DNA of 35,142 nt from Lachnospiraceae bacterium. GTDB lineage: Bacteria; Bacillota; Clostridia; Lachnospirales; Lachnospiraceae. Positions within the stretch are counted from its first letter, which is position 1; each line of letters begins with the position of its first letter. Shown here one piece after another: positions 8,145 through 19,500 of this stretch. The DNA lies in contig VSNJ01000030.1 of NCBI GenBank assembly GCA_009774235.1, forward strand, positions 1 through 35,142. The letters run 5' to 3'. Below the pieces are notes generated by a model. The model was given only the letters and a program-made list of their open reading frames with translations. It was not told where the DNA came from and did not search any database. The translations under genes and the position numbers were made by a program.

Positions 8145-11100
8145 TTAAATAAAACATTCAGGTTTCAAAGTTTTTAGGGTTCCATCTTTTTCTCTAAAAC
8201 GCAAAGTTCCATTAATTTGTATATTGTTAGCTTCTGTATCTCCATTTAGTGAAATGAAACCGTTTTCAGGTGTAAGAATAATACTCTGTTTTGCACTAAG
8301 GTTAAGATCATAAGCAAAATCAACATTGCGTATTCCTCTTACATATAATAGACAATTAGGTACATTAACTTTACTTCTTGTTGCTAATGTAATTTCATCA
8401 GATGATTGTATCCAAAGCGGGTTTTCTACATCTATTATGTGTGGATTGTTTTTATAAGCTGTTCCTTTAATTTTATCTCTGCTAAATTCCCAGTTACCTA
8501 TAATAGCATTTGTGCTTTTAATAAATTTTGTTTCAATATTTCCATTAATATCAATAACAGAGTTACCATTAATATTAAATGTACTATCTGTAACTATTCC
8601 GCTGAATTTACCATTTACGGCAGTAACGTCCCCATTTTCATCTACAATAAATTTATCATTGATATTTATGCTTCCGCCCCTGATTTTACCAGAGATATAC
8701 AGACCATCCTGTGGTGTAAAATATAGTGCTTTTTTCCCTTGGTATTCAATACTAAAAGAACAATCATCTGCATTTAATGAAATAGAATTACCATTATTAG
8801 AAATTCTGAAACCATCATCATTAATTGTATAAGTACCTGAAACATTATTAATTTCAAATGTATTTCCTATAAGTGCCTGTCCTATAAGTTTTTCAGCAAT
8901 AATGCCATAACATTCCTTGTTCTTCCAGACAATTTTGCCAAATGCAGCACTTATTGTTTTCCAGCCATTATCTGTAATGGCTATTGTACCATTTGTAATT
9001 CTTAACTGGCAAGGGTCGTAACTTCCAGTATCATAATTATATTGTCTTGTCAGTATTCCATGTGTATCTATTATGGTAGAAAGATTATCTGAATTCATTA
9101 CCAGTGTTTTGGTTGCATCAAGCCCGTTTTCAAACATTGTGCTGAAAATATCCATCTTTTTGTTGTTTGCTGCAGACTGGTGCTGTATATAGTTAAAACT
9201 TGTTGCCATGGATTTTGCACTGGCAAGGGTTTCTTCTATTGATTTGCTTAAAGATGTACCAGTTATAGCATCAGAAAAGGTTACATTAATGCTTTCAACA
9301 GAATTAAAGTCAAAGTTTACACTTACCAGACGCATTTTGACAAGCTGGTTATCTGTTTTTGCCCTGATATAATTGCCAAGTACAAAATAATTATGACAGT
9401 CTTTATAATCTGTTATTGATAAAAGATTACCAATTTTTGTTGTAACAGTGTATTGTAACTGGCATGCTTTGGCAAGTTCTTCTTTGGCAGTTAAGATAAA
9501 TTCTTCAATGCGTTTCATTAACTGGGAATCATCAAGGCCATCTGATATAAAGTTAGAATTACTATAAACTTCTTCACGTTTAAATGAAAGAAGTTCATTG
9601 TATAACTGGCTGCCGAGATAATTTTCAAGGCAGCATGATGCATTTATTTCCCCAAGCCTTTTATCAATGGCATTTATCCTTGCATTGCCAGTATCAACAT
9701 AGCCTTGGTATTCATTAATAATTGTTTCTATATAATTTTTGAAACCAATATATTTTTTTAATAATGCATTATAAATTGTTTCAGAAGATTTAGTGCCGCT
9801 TGTATTAACAGCATAATAAAAATTTTTATTGTTATTATTTACAATATCACTTTCCAGGTTATAAATAACAACAGTACATTTTTCATAGGCATCAGCCCAT
9901 GATGAAAGTTGTGCAATGGAATATTGCCTGAAATAATTTTTATAATAATCTTTATCATTTAAATGGCTGGAAATATTATCAGTATAATCAGTATCGTACT
10001 TTGGAGTATCTGGTATTCCAGATTTGGCAAGTGCAGTATCAAGCTGTTGCTTTAAATAGAGAAAATAATCATTATTATAAGTATCACCAGAAGGAACAGA
10101 GTTATATCCTTTTTTAACATCCAGCTGCCATTTATTACTATTGTGATAATAAATATCACTTCCGTTTTTATCAGTACAGTTTTTTATATAAATATAAAGA
10201 TAGCCCCACCATGTATTTATTACATCAGTGCCACCATCATTTATATAACTGCATCCATAATTACATGTGCCATCATTTTTTAATTGGAATTTACATCCAT
10301 AACCTGTTGGCAGTATTAACTGGATATAATTTAAAATATTTTTGGACAGCCTGTCTAATGTGGTATATTTGCTGCTTATGCTGGTATAAGTAATTCTTTT
10401 TGTAACTATATTCCAGGCTTCTGATGGTGTATAATTTTTATTTTCTGTTTCTGGAAACCTGTTATGTTCCCACATAAGTACATTATCAAGAAGCCGGTCC
10501 CTTTCTTCCCATAAAGAATTAAATTCATTCTGGTAATTTTCTACATGTGCAATATATGATTTATACCTTGAACAAAGATTATCTGACATTTCTTTATATG
10601 TTTCATCTGAAAATGTCCATATATAATTTGTATTTCCGATTACCCTTTCACCAATACGGTTTGTAATTACATCATCACCACCCTCAAGTTTAAAGCAGTT
10701 TTTCAGGCTGTCTTTATCACCTGTTAAAGTTATTTCTTCTGCCAGGTTTCTGGTATCAATATACAATGTAACATCTTTGCCATAGCCATGTCCTATATCT
10801 GTACTGTTACAATCATGGCATTTTCCAGCAAAAATATGTCTTCCATTGCAGTTATTACAATAGTCTGACAGGTCAAAAGCATTAATTGTCCTTGAATAAG
10901 GGTCACATATAAAAACACATCCTGTTTCTTCTGATATGCTATTAAAGAAATCCCATACAGATGTATTTGTACAGCTGAATTCCTGGTTAATATTTTTTAA
11001 ACTGCTGTCAACATGTCCAATGGAATAGTGTGGGGCATAAGTAAGGATTCTGTGCAATAATGATGCTTCTGTATGCCCGTCTGTACGGAAGAATAATGTA

Positions 11101-11522
11101 GGATAATTTTCGTTATAATCTGGCCTTGCAATATCATCTTCTGTATTAATCTGTAATGTACAATAACATTGTCCAAGTTCAGTTTCCTGCAAAGACTTTC
11201 CTTCAACATTTTTTACAATAGTATCTGTTTCACTTTCTGGCACAGATACTTCAAAATATCCAAAACCTTCAATAAGTATAACAGAAGTATCTTTTAACTT
11301 ATTCCAGTATGGATTAGTACCCCAGTCATAGTATTTAAAAAATTTAAAGGAACATTCATTGGCAGAAGCAAAATTTGTGATTACAGACAGGTTTTCATAT
11401 ACAAGCTGGCCTGTTTTCTCAAGCTGCCTGTTACATAAATATATATTAGGTTCAGAAATGGTACCATCATAATTAATTTTATATCTAAATTTTATTTTAT
11501 CATATTCATTTACATTAGCCAC
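8145..11522 (-). CDS. Tal-like tail-tip / tail-associated protein
   Basis: At 1125 aa directly after the Dit-like gene, this fits the tail-tip hub (Tal, gp18/prophage endopeptidase-tail family). The N-terminal 400 residues are beta-rich with a likely zinc-binding cluster CNNC...CHDC (residues 222-238), unusual for this family. A coiled or helical middle (about 550-780) follows. The C-terminal part contains GNSISLNADDCSFSI and SGKIRGGSININDKF-like repeats, typical of phage proteins that carry fibre-like beta-helix domains. No peptidase or lysozyme motif is evident. The start is GTG at 11522; an AAAGGA lies about 14 nt ahead of it. It begins immediately downstream of one copy of the repeated structured leader. 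Confidence 0.75.
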   Translation of the reverse strand: MANVNEYDKIKFRYKINYDGTISEPNIYLCNRQLEKTGQLVYENLSVITNFASANECSFKFFKYYDWGTNPYWNKLKDTSVILIEGFGYFEVSVPESETDTIVKNVEGKSLQETELGQCYCTLQINTEDDIARPDYNENYPTLFFRTDGHTEASLLHRILTYAPHYSIGHVDSSLKNINQEFSCTNTSVWDFFNSISEETGCVFICDPYSRTINAFDLSDYCNNCNGRHIFAGKCHDCNSTDIGHGYGKDVTLYIDTRNLAEEITLTGDKDSLKNCFKLEGGDDVITNRIGERVIGNTNYIWTFSDETYKEMSDNLCSRYKSYIAHVENYQNEFNSLWEERDRLLDNVLMWEHNRFPETENKNYTPSEAWNIVTKRITYTSISSKYTTLDRLSKNILNYIQLILPTGYGCKFQLKNDGTCNYGCSYINDGGTDVINTWWGYLYIYIKNCTDKNGSDIYYHNSNKWQLDVKKGYNSVPSGDTYNNDYFLYLKQQLDTALAKSGIPDTPKYDTDYTDNISSHLNDKDYYKNYFRQYSIAQLSSWADAYEKCTVVIYNLESDIVNNNNKNFYYAVNTSGTKSSETIYNALLKKYIGFKNYIETIINEYQGYVDTGNARINAIDKRLGEINASCCLENYLGSQLYNELLSFKREEVYSNSNFISDGLDDSQLMKRIEEFILTAKEELAKACQLQYTVTTKIGNLLSITDYKDCHNYFVLGNYIRAKTDNQLVKMRLVSVNFDFNSVESINVTFSDAITGTSLSKSIEETLASAKSMATSFNYIQHQSAANNKKMDIFSTMFENGLDATKTLVMNSDNLSTIIDTHGILTRQYNYDTGSYDPCQLRITNGTIAITDNGWKTISAAFGKIVWKNKECYGIIAEKLIGQALIGNTFEINNVSGTYTINDDGFRISNNGNSISLNADDCSFSIEYQGKKALYFTPQDGLYISGKIRGGSININDKFIVDENGDVTAVNGKFSGIVTDSTFNINGNSVIDINGNIETKFIKSTNAIIGNWEFSRDKIKGTAYKNNPHIIDVENPLWIQSSDEITLATRSKVNVPNCLLYVRGIRNVDFAYDLNLSAKQSIILTPENGFISLNGDTEANNIQINGTLRFREKDGTLKTLKPECFI

Positions 11523-11784
11523 GGGAAAAATATGTCCTTTCTTTTTTATTTAACTTTATTAAGCATGCCCTCAAAAGATATCTTTATTAGCCATTTTGCT
11601 TGCCTGGCAAATATAGCCGCATAGTTTTCTAGTCAAGCATTGCCCAATAACAAACCAACCTCATTGCCGCTTTGCGGCAGTCTGGAAGAAGCCTGGACTC
11701 CTGCCGGACTAAGTAAGCCCTGGTAAATCAAACCCACCGCTTAAGAAGCGTGCATTTTAAAGTGCATACTTAATGAGGTTAAAT
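11523..11784 (-). repeat. Structured leader repeat, copy A (upstream of Tal-like gene)
   Basis: Reading on the minus strand, this starts with AATTTAACCTCATTAAGTA, then CTTTAAAAT and a CGCTTCTTAAGCGGTGGGTT hairpin, as in copies B and C. In this copy the second arm is interrupted by about 50 nt of extra GC-rich hairpin sequence near 11670-11715, before the arm completes with AATGAGGTTG. The stop codon of the Dit-like gene lies inside the first bases, so the unit begins exactly at that gene end. A TTGTTATTGGGCAA block is shared with copy B. It may be a promoter/leader RNA or the remnant of an IS200/IS605-type end. Confidence 0.7.
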
Positions 11785-12669
11785 TACAGCAAATCTTACA
11801 GTTCTATAAGCCATATTTATATTTGCACTACATCCTGATAATGTAAATATATTTTTCCTTAACATAGAAACAGACTTTGGGGTTTCTGTTCCTTCTGGGT
11901 GAAGTTCATCAAGGTTAATTATATGTGGGTAAATATAGTTAAAACTATTTGCTATATTATGTGTTACAAGGTTTGTTGCAATTTGTTTTGTATCACCCTT
12001 AATTGTGATTATTTCGCCACGTTTACAGCCTTTTATAACAACATCGTCACTGGGTTCTGTGTAGTTTGCAATATAAAGAGGGCTTATTGAATTGCTTAAC
12101 CTGAAATCACCATCAGATAATATTTCTATTTCTGTGAGTTGTGGAATAACAGAACCTGTTTCATCAGAATCATTATATATGGTAAAAGAACCACCAGATG
12201 AAACACTTGTTTCAAAAGACTGTAATGGTGAGTATCCAAATGGGGAATCACATGTTACAGACAGTTCTGCACCATATGTACAGCCGCCATATTCAATCCA
12301 TTCAAGTTCAATCTTTGCATTGTAAAATATGTTTTCATAGCCATTTTCAAAGAAACGTAAATATTTATACCCATCTTTCCTGCAGAGCCAGTTTATATAG
12401 TAAGCTTTTTCGTATGAAGTAACAGGCAATGTTTCCTGTGGAAGTTTATGCAGGTTAATTCTTGCCACCTGGAATGTAAACGCCAGCTGTTCTTCATAAT
12501 GTGAACCATGGAAATTCCATTTCTTGCTATTAATTGCTTTTGAACTGTTAAATGTAATTTTGCTGCCAGAAGAAACAACCCCTTCCCTTGATGGTCCGCC
12601 AAAATTTACTATTATTAAATTGACATCACTGGCTTTTATGCCATTAAATTCAAAATCTGTAGCAATCAT
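11779..12669 (-). CDS. Dit-like distal tail protein
   Basis: A 296-aa protein with the typical siphophage tail component N terminus (DFEFNGIKASDVNLIIVNFGGPSREG...). A QLAFTFQVARI segment follows, as in the Dit N-terminal domain that forms the hexameric ring at the distal tail end. A middle insertion (about 150-200) contains SGGSFTIYNDSDETG, the galectin-like second domain pattern. The C terminus ends as a short beta-rich tail. Order (tape measure, small coiled-coil, Dit, Tal) matches siphophage tails. The stop codon falls at the edge of leader repeat A. Confidence 0.8.
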   Translation of the reverse strand: MIATDFEFNGIKASDVNLIIVNFGGPSREGVVSSGSKITFNSSKAINSKKWNFHGSHYEEQLAFTFQVARINLHKLPQETLPVTSYEKAYYINWLCRKDGYKYLRFFENGYENIFYNAKIELEWIEYGGCTYGAELSVTCDSPFGYSPLQSFETSVSSGGSFTIYNDSDETGSVIPQLTEIEILSDGDFRLSNSISPLYIANYTEPSDDVVIKGCKRGEIITIKGDTKQIATNLVTHNIANSFNYIYPHIINLDELHPEGTETPKSVSMLRKNIFTLSGCSANINMAYRTVRFAVI

Positions 12670-12720
12670 TTATAATATCTGCACCTCCTTTGATAACTAG
12701 GAATTGTATGTAACATTAGT

Positions 12721-12990
12721 TTATAAACCCAGTTTTCTTTTTTTAAATTTTTTAAAAATATTATGGTATAACATTTCGTATTTGTTTTTCGACTTTTCAA
12801 TTTCTTCCCTTAGATTTTTGTATTGCATTTTTTCTAATTCAAGTTCATTTATAATGTGGGAAATATTTTTATTATAATCTTCTAATAAACCAGCTGTTTT
12901 ATTATTTTCTGTTTTTGAAAGACGGTTTAATTTTTGTTGTAAAGTTTTAACTTCATTGGACAGAAGTTTAATTTTTTTATTTTTTGTCAT
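12721..12990 (-). CDS. Small coiled-coil protein between tape measure and Dit
   Basis: An 89-aa, very Lys/Glu-rich protein with heptad-like Leu/Ile spacing (LLSNEVKTLQQKLNRL, then LEKMQYKNLREEIEKS), so almost certainly a coiled coil. No known family is recognised. It lies between the tape-measure gene, after about 600 nt of structured non-coding DNA, and the Dit-like gene, so it may act in tail assembly. The C terminus is strongly basic (KKFKKRKLGL). Confidence 0.55.
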   Translation of the reverse strand: MTKNKKIKLLSNEVKTLQQKLNRLSKTENNKTAGLLEDYNKNISHIINELELEKMQYKNLREEIEKSKNKYEMLYHNIFKKFKKRKLGL

Positions 12991-13592
12991 TTATAAATTA
13001 CCTCATTTATATAAATATATCTGCAATTAATATTTATTTTTTAAGACAGACTTATTGCAACAAAAATTATTATATGCTAAATTTAAATAACATACGTAAT
13101 TTTTATTGCTTGAAGACAGATTTTAGTTGTAATCTCTGTTATATAACATTTAGCTGTCTGTTTTGAAGATTGTCAAAAGCTTTTTATTAATATACCATTT
13201 AATAATTAACTTATAGTTTTGCTTACCTGTTTTCACAGTATCTTAAGCTAAAAGTTTTTAGTATGGCCTGCTATGCCTATGTTTTTAGCTTATAATTTCA
13301 AGAAAATATTTTGTATCAAACTATAAGAAATTAATTTAATACTGTATTAGAATTGTTTCTGTCAATTTGCACAAAGAATATATTTTATGAAGCAGATAAA
13401 TTATTTTGCATTAAACGGCTCTTGAAAAACGCCAGTGCTTAGCCCTTGTGTTTTAAGGGCTTATGCACTGCTGCGTTTTTCACGAAGCGGGAGCGTGCCG
13501 TGTGGTGCAAAATAATTATCTGCTTCATATCAAAAGATTCCAGGCAAATTGACAAAGTACAATAAATAACAATTAAAGAATTTGTGTATAAA
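12991..13592. other. 600-nt non-coding gap with two nested-hairpin elements
   Basis: No gene can be supported here. It contains a nested inverted repeat at 13206-13327 (outer ATAGTTTTG/CAAACTAT-type arms, inner TAAGCTAAAA 13244-13253 / TTTTAGCTTA 13283-13292) and a larger one at 13361-13553, listed separately. Both can fold on either strand, so they could be minus-strand RNA structures between the tape measure and the next gene. Confidence 0.5.
13361..13553. repeat. 193-bp long inverted-repeat element
   Basis: The ends are GTCAATTTGC (13361-13370) and GCAAATTGAC (13544-13553). Inside, nearly perfect arms of 23-24 bp (13387-13410 and 13506-13527, one base bulged) enclose a GC-rich core with AAAAACGC/GCGTTTTT (13425-13432, 13473-13480) and AGCCCTT/AAGGGCT (13441-13461). 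It looks like a MITE or a large RNA hairpin and sits just past the tape-measure stop codon. Confidence 0.6.
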
Positions 13593-16500
13593 TTAATATT
13601 TCATAAACGCAAAGCTGTTTCCTTTTGAAATTTTACTTAATACAACATCAGTCATAAAATCCCGTCCCTTAATACTTTGCTGCATTGTCCTTATAAAACT
13701 GTCTACATCTGTAACATTGCTTCCATCAATATTAAATACTATATCACCCACATTTACATTGTTGTCATTTCTGGCAATAGTATTATAGGCAGAGTTGTAC
13801 AATCCAGGAAGCATAGTAGTATAGTTATTTAATCCAGGAAGATTGTTTACAAGTTCACTAAATTGTTTTGTCTGTTCAAGGTTTAAAATACCTTCCCCAC
13901 GTTGTACAACACACCAGCCGTCATCACCAGTTTCACCAGGTATTTTTTTTAAGGTTTCTGCAATTCCTCCCTGTGAATAACCAATGTTTTTAAGGCTGGC
14001 AGCTGCATTTTTCTTCCACGTGGATATTGAATCTTGAGTATTAACTCCAAGCATTTCTGCAAGGTTTTTGGAGTGTTCTGTATCAAGTATTTTATTTATC
14101 CTTGAGTAAATATAACTATTCAGCGGGTCACTTGGGAGAGCCATTTGTTCAGACCCCTGGGGTTTCCTTGCACTTGTACTGATATAGTTAGAAACTTTGT
14201 ACAGAATACCTGCATTATCTATCTGTTCTTTGGTTTCATTACCCATTGTACTGCTTCCGCCAGCATTGTTGTTTATTGATGTAAGATGTTCTGTCCATCC
14301 AAGCTGGTTTGAAAGTTCTGTGGCAATAGTATTGCGGAGTTCACCATACTGTCCGCTATTATAGCCAAGCCCTTTAAGGTCTGTAACTATTTGTGAAGAT
14401 GTGAGCCCATTTGTATTAATGCCTAACAGCTGTGCCAGTCCAAGTATCCTGTCATCATCAAGTATGCGTCCTGTATTTTCATATAACATCTGGCTTAATC
14501 CATCAGATGATATACGGCTGGACCAGCTATTACCTGCCTTATCCTGTCCATATATATCCTGTCCAATAGTGTTAATCATTTTGGTAATAGTATTTAATAA
14601 TTCTGTATTAACATCATTATTGTTATCCCAGATATGTTCTGTATCAGGGTCATTAATATTTGGAATGTTTGTGCTGGTATCTGTGTAATTGCCAGGATTA
14701 TAAATATTAATGTTATTTATAGCATCTACTATATCTGTAGTAAAGTTATTGCTGGCAAGCCAGTTATACATTTCTTGTAATATGCTAGAAACTGATAATA
14801 AGTTGTCTGAAAGACCAGCATAATTTCCTGTAACAGCATCATATATATTTTGTGCTATTGATGCTGTAGCTGATGACTGGTCTGCAATAGTGCTGTAATC
14901 ACCTGTAAGGGTAGAAGCATTAAGTGCATTAGATAGTTCAATTCCCCATATTCCTGCAATTTCATTAAGTGTGTTATTGACAATACTTGAGCTTGAAGGC
15001 ATTGCATTTATTACTTTTCCAATAAGGCCTTCCATGTCTGCAAGCTGTCTGCTGGTAAAGTTTTCAAACTCTTCAAGAAGATTGTCAAGAATTTCTTCCT
15101 GGTCACTTATATATTTGTCATATTCAGTATCTTCCAGGTTCTTTTCTGCTTCATTTAACTGTACAGCCAGTTTTTGCATTTTAGCCCTTGCTTCTTCAGT
15201 TGTATTGCCTTTTAATGCTTCAATCTGCTTTTTAATAGAAGCAATATTTGCTGTCTGTTTAGAAGCCCTTTCTTCATAGTCACGCAGGTTTTTCTCAGAC
15301 TGCAGTGTCTGCTTATACTTGTCTATAAGATTTTCCATTGCGTCTTTCTGTCTGCCATAACCATCTTCACAAAGTTCTTTAATAGCTTCTGCTTCTTCAT
15401 AACAGCCTGTAATATAATCCTGCTGTTGTTCTATAAGTCCTTTGCGTGTTTCGTAATAATCCTTGAAACTTATATTGTTATTTCCTGATACAAAGTCTTT
15501 GTCCAGTTGTTCAATTTGCTTCTGGATTAAATCTTTCTGGGCAATTTTATTGCTTATTTTACCAGCGTGAAGTGCAAGGGTAGTAGTGCCAGCATTTGTA
15601 ATTGTACCTGTGTCATTATCAAACATATTTCTGTAAGAAAGTATTTTTTCATAAAAATCTGCTTCTGAATTAATGTTATCAATAACACTTCTTCCAAGTT
15701 CTGCCAGTTCACGCCTGGATTCCATGGTTTTTTGTTTATTTTCAGTTATTGATGCATTAGAACTTTGTATAGCTTCATCAACAGACCAGATAATATCACG
15801 CATTTCAAACCACTGGCTGCTGCCTGTTTCTACATTTTTGAAATTCTCTTCAAGGGCTGCTTTTTCCAAAAGAAGCATATTAAGATGTTCTTCTTCTGAT
15901 TTAACAAGTTTTTCATATAATGAAGCTGTAATAAAACCATTCCTGGATTCAGTTAGTGATACCTGGTTATTAATAAAACTGCTGGTTCTGTCAATTTCAT
16001 CAAGTTTATGCCCATATTCTTCTGAAATATTGTCAAATTGTGTTTTTGCACTGTCATTTGCTGTTTTCCTTATTTCTGCCTCCAGGCGTGCCATTTCAAT
16101 AGTATCATTTTTAAGTTTTGCTGCCTGGTATAAATATTTATATTCCTGTATTGTATATTCCAGCGATTTTTGTTCATATTTATTTTTTTCTTTGGCAGAC
16201 AGTGCATTGACAGCTTGTGCATTTGCAAGTCCTGCACTTGCATTATACTCATCAGCATAATTCTGGTATATCTGTGAGTTTAATTCCAGAAGTTCTTTAG
16301 CTTTATCAATTTGGAGCTGCTTTTTAAGTGCAGTATTTCCTTCGGCATTTGCAATTTTAATTTGCTGGCTGTAAGATTTCTTTAAATAGGCAGCCTGTTT
16401 TTTAATTGAAGCTTCTTTTTCTTTTGCATTTCTGGCATTTCCGGCCTCAGCGGAATATAAGGAAACATAACTGTCATATTCATCTTGCAGGTTCTGGAAA

Positions 16501-19500
16501 GTTTGTATTTCAAGGTCATTAAGAGCCTTTTTCTTTTCTGCTTTAAGCTGTGCTGCCTTTACAGAATCCTTTTCTAGTTTTGCAATTTTAATCTGTGCAT
16601 TGTAAGACTCTTTAATCCACTTTGCAGACTGTTTTAAATACAAGTTCTTTTTCTCCACAGTAATCTGGCTGGCAGCCTGTGCATTAAGTTTGTTTATACG
16701 TGCTTCTGCATCATCAGCAATATTCTGGTGTTTACTTTTCCTTAATTCCCGTTCACTTGTTTTAGCTTCAATCCTGGATTTCTGTGCATCTTTGGACTTA
16801 TCATAATATTTCTGGTATTCTTCAATTTTTTGGGCTGTACCAGAACCATATTTTTTAATAAGTTCTTTATAACTGCCTTTGATTTTGCCATTGCGTGCAA
16901 GTTTTTTTAGCTCTTTGTCCAGTTTTATGCTGTCTGCTTTATTCTTATAGTTCTTTTCTGCTTTTGCATAAGCATCTTGTAGTTTTTTTGTTAATCTTAT
17001 CTGCTGGTTAATATTGGCATTTCTTTTGCTTAATGTGGTGTTGTCTTCAAGGTCCTGTTCTAAATTCTTTTTCTTTACAGCAGCTTTTTTAGCAGATTTT
17101 ATAGCTTTTTGGTATTTAGAATAATATTTTATATATTTTCCTATTTTGCCAGCTGTCTTTTTTCCATAAACTTTAACAAGTTCTCTATGGCTGCCAGTTA
17201 TTTTACCACTTCTGGCTTTTCTTTTTAGATTAGCTGGCAGGCTGGTTTTATTAGCTTTATTTTTATACTTTTCTGCATTACTTCTAGCCTTTTTAATTTC
17301 TTTGCTTGCTTCTTTAATCTGCTTTTTAAGATTTTTAGAAATTCTCTTATTAGTAAAAAGATTTTCAAGTTTTGCTGCAAGCAAATCTGTTTTGTTTATA
17401 ATACTGTCTATTGCACGGGCAAGCCAGTCTATTTCAGTTTTGGATTCCTTGGCTTTCGTGCTTTTGCTGGAAGGAGTTTTAGGAATATTTCCAGAAGTAT
17501 TTCCACTTCCTGTACTTCCTGCATTACCTGCAGAAATATCAGGAATAATTTTTTTAAAATGTGGCAAGTGTTTTTCCATATAATCTGTAAAGTTAGAAAA
17601 GTATTTATTATTTTTCTTCTTCTTTTTCTTGCCATTTTTATTAGTTATTTCCAGCTCAGACTTTTCTAATGCATAAGCACTTGCTTCTGCTACAAGTGCT
17701 GTTTCACCCATGCTTAATGCATAATCTTTTAATGCTTTGGCTTTGTCACGCAGTGAAAGTTTGGAATTATTTAATACATACTCCTGTAAATACAGTCTGT
17801 ACAAAGCTGCCTGTGCCTGTTCACTTGCTATCTGGTAGGCATTTGTACTGGATATTGCTGCCCATGTAGTATTGCTGAAATTAATTGTTTCATCAGCAGC
17901 TATTTGTGTTTTAAGGGCATAAGCTTCTTTCTTATCTGTAAGCATTTGCATTACTATAGCTTCTGCATTGGTAATACCCATTTCTTCCAGCATTGAGATT
18001 GTTGCATCTTTGTTTGAGTTGTCCAGTTTTTCAAGAAAGTAGTTACTGTCCAGGTATGCAGCTGCTAATTTATTGGCGGCTTTCTGGCATTCGTCCATCT
18101 GTGAGGAGCCATTGCCAAGGATATTTACAAAGTGCTGGTATTCTTTGCTGCATTTCTTAATACCCTCAGGCATTCCAGACAATATATCAGCACCAATGCC
18201 ATTTCCTGATGTTTCTTTATTGTCCAGGTTATTCTTCTTTGTAGCAAGTATATTTGATATAGAAGATATGCCTCCATGCATTGAAGCCAGCATACTTGTA
18301 AAGTCAACATCCCTTAATTTATATATTTCTTCAACTATTTTTTCTGCACTAAGCCTTGTTTTATCCAGAAGTATATTATAACCTTTAACAGAATTAAGAG
18401 TGTCTGGTGTAAGGGTTCCAGCATTAGCCATATTAAGAAGGCCTGATGTAATATTTTTAAGGCTGTCATCAGTGGCAGACTTAAGTTCTTTCCATGCCTT
18501 AGCAAAAGAAACAGGAGCTTCTTCTACATTATCTGGCAGTAGTATATCTTTATATCCTTTATTCTGCTGGTAATTATCAAAGCCAAACAGTTTTTGCATA
18601 TCTTCCAGGTTTTTCTTATCTGTATCTGGAAGATAACTGTTAAACAGGTCCATAAGTACAGTTAAATATTGTATAATTGAACTTTTGGCTTTTTCAACTG
18701 GCATACTGGAATAATCTATGTCCAGAAGATTATTTAATGAATCTGTAAACTGTTTTTTCTGTTCAGGGTTGTTTATTATTATGGATATTGGTGTTAAAAC
18801 ATTTTTCTGTATTAATTCTTTTATGCCCTCAAGGTCTTGCACACCATATTCTGCCCAGTTTATGCCATTTACCATATTTGTTATGGCTGTCTTTAGGTTT
18901 TCACCTCCTTGTTTATAGAGCACAGAGTCTGAAACCCAGAACATCATTTGTGAAGACATATCCTGGTTTGCATTATTTAAAAGGGCTTTTGCTTTATCCC
19001 TGTCTTCTGAAACTTCTTTGAAAAATGTTTCAAATGCTTCATGGAGTTTTTTCTGGTTAATGCCAGAAAGGGTTGATAAATCCCATGTTCCATATGAACT
19101 GTCAATATCAGTGAATTTAAGGCCAGCTTTTTCTGCAACTTTTTCTATTTCATTTGCGCCTAGTTCATCTGTACCTACATTTTTGCCAGCAAACAGGTCA
19201 TTGAATTTGTTGTATATATCGTATATTTCTTGTGCTTCTTCAGCTTTTTCTGCATATCCATCTATAACACTAAGCTGTCCTTTATTATCACCATCACCCT
19301 CAGCATATTTTTTAAGGCTGTCGTCCAGCTCTGCCATTTTAAGGAGGTTTTCTTGTTTTATTAATTCCTGTATTTTTGCAATTACAGTATCTATCCCTCC
19401 ACTTAAGCCAAGGATTGCATTGCCATTTTCATCATATTTTTTTGTAAGCCCTGGAAATATTTCTGCAAGTTTCTGGTTAAGGTCTAAAAATTCGTTATAA

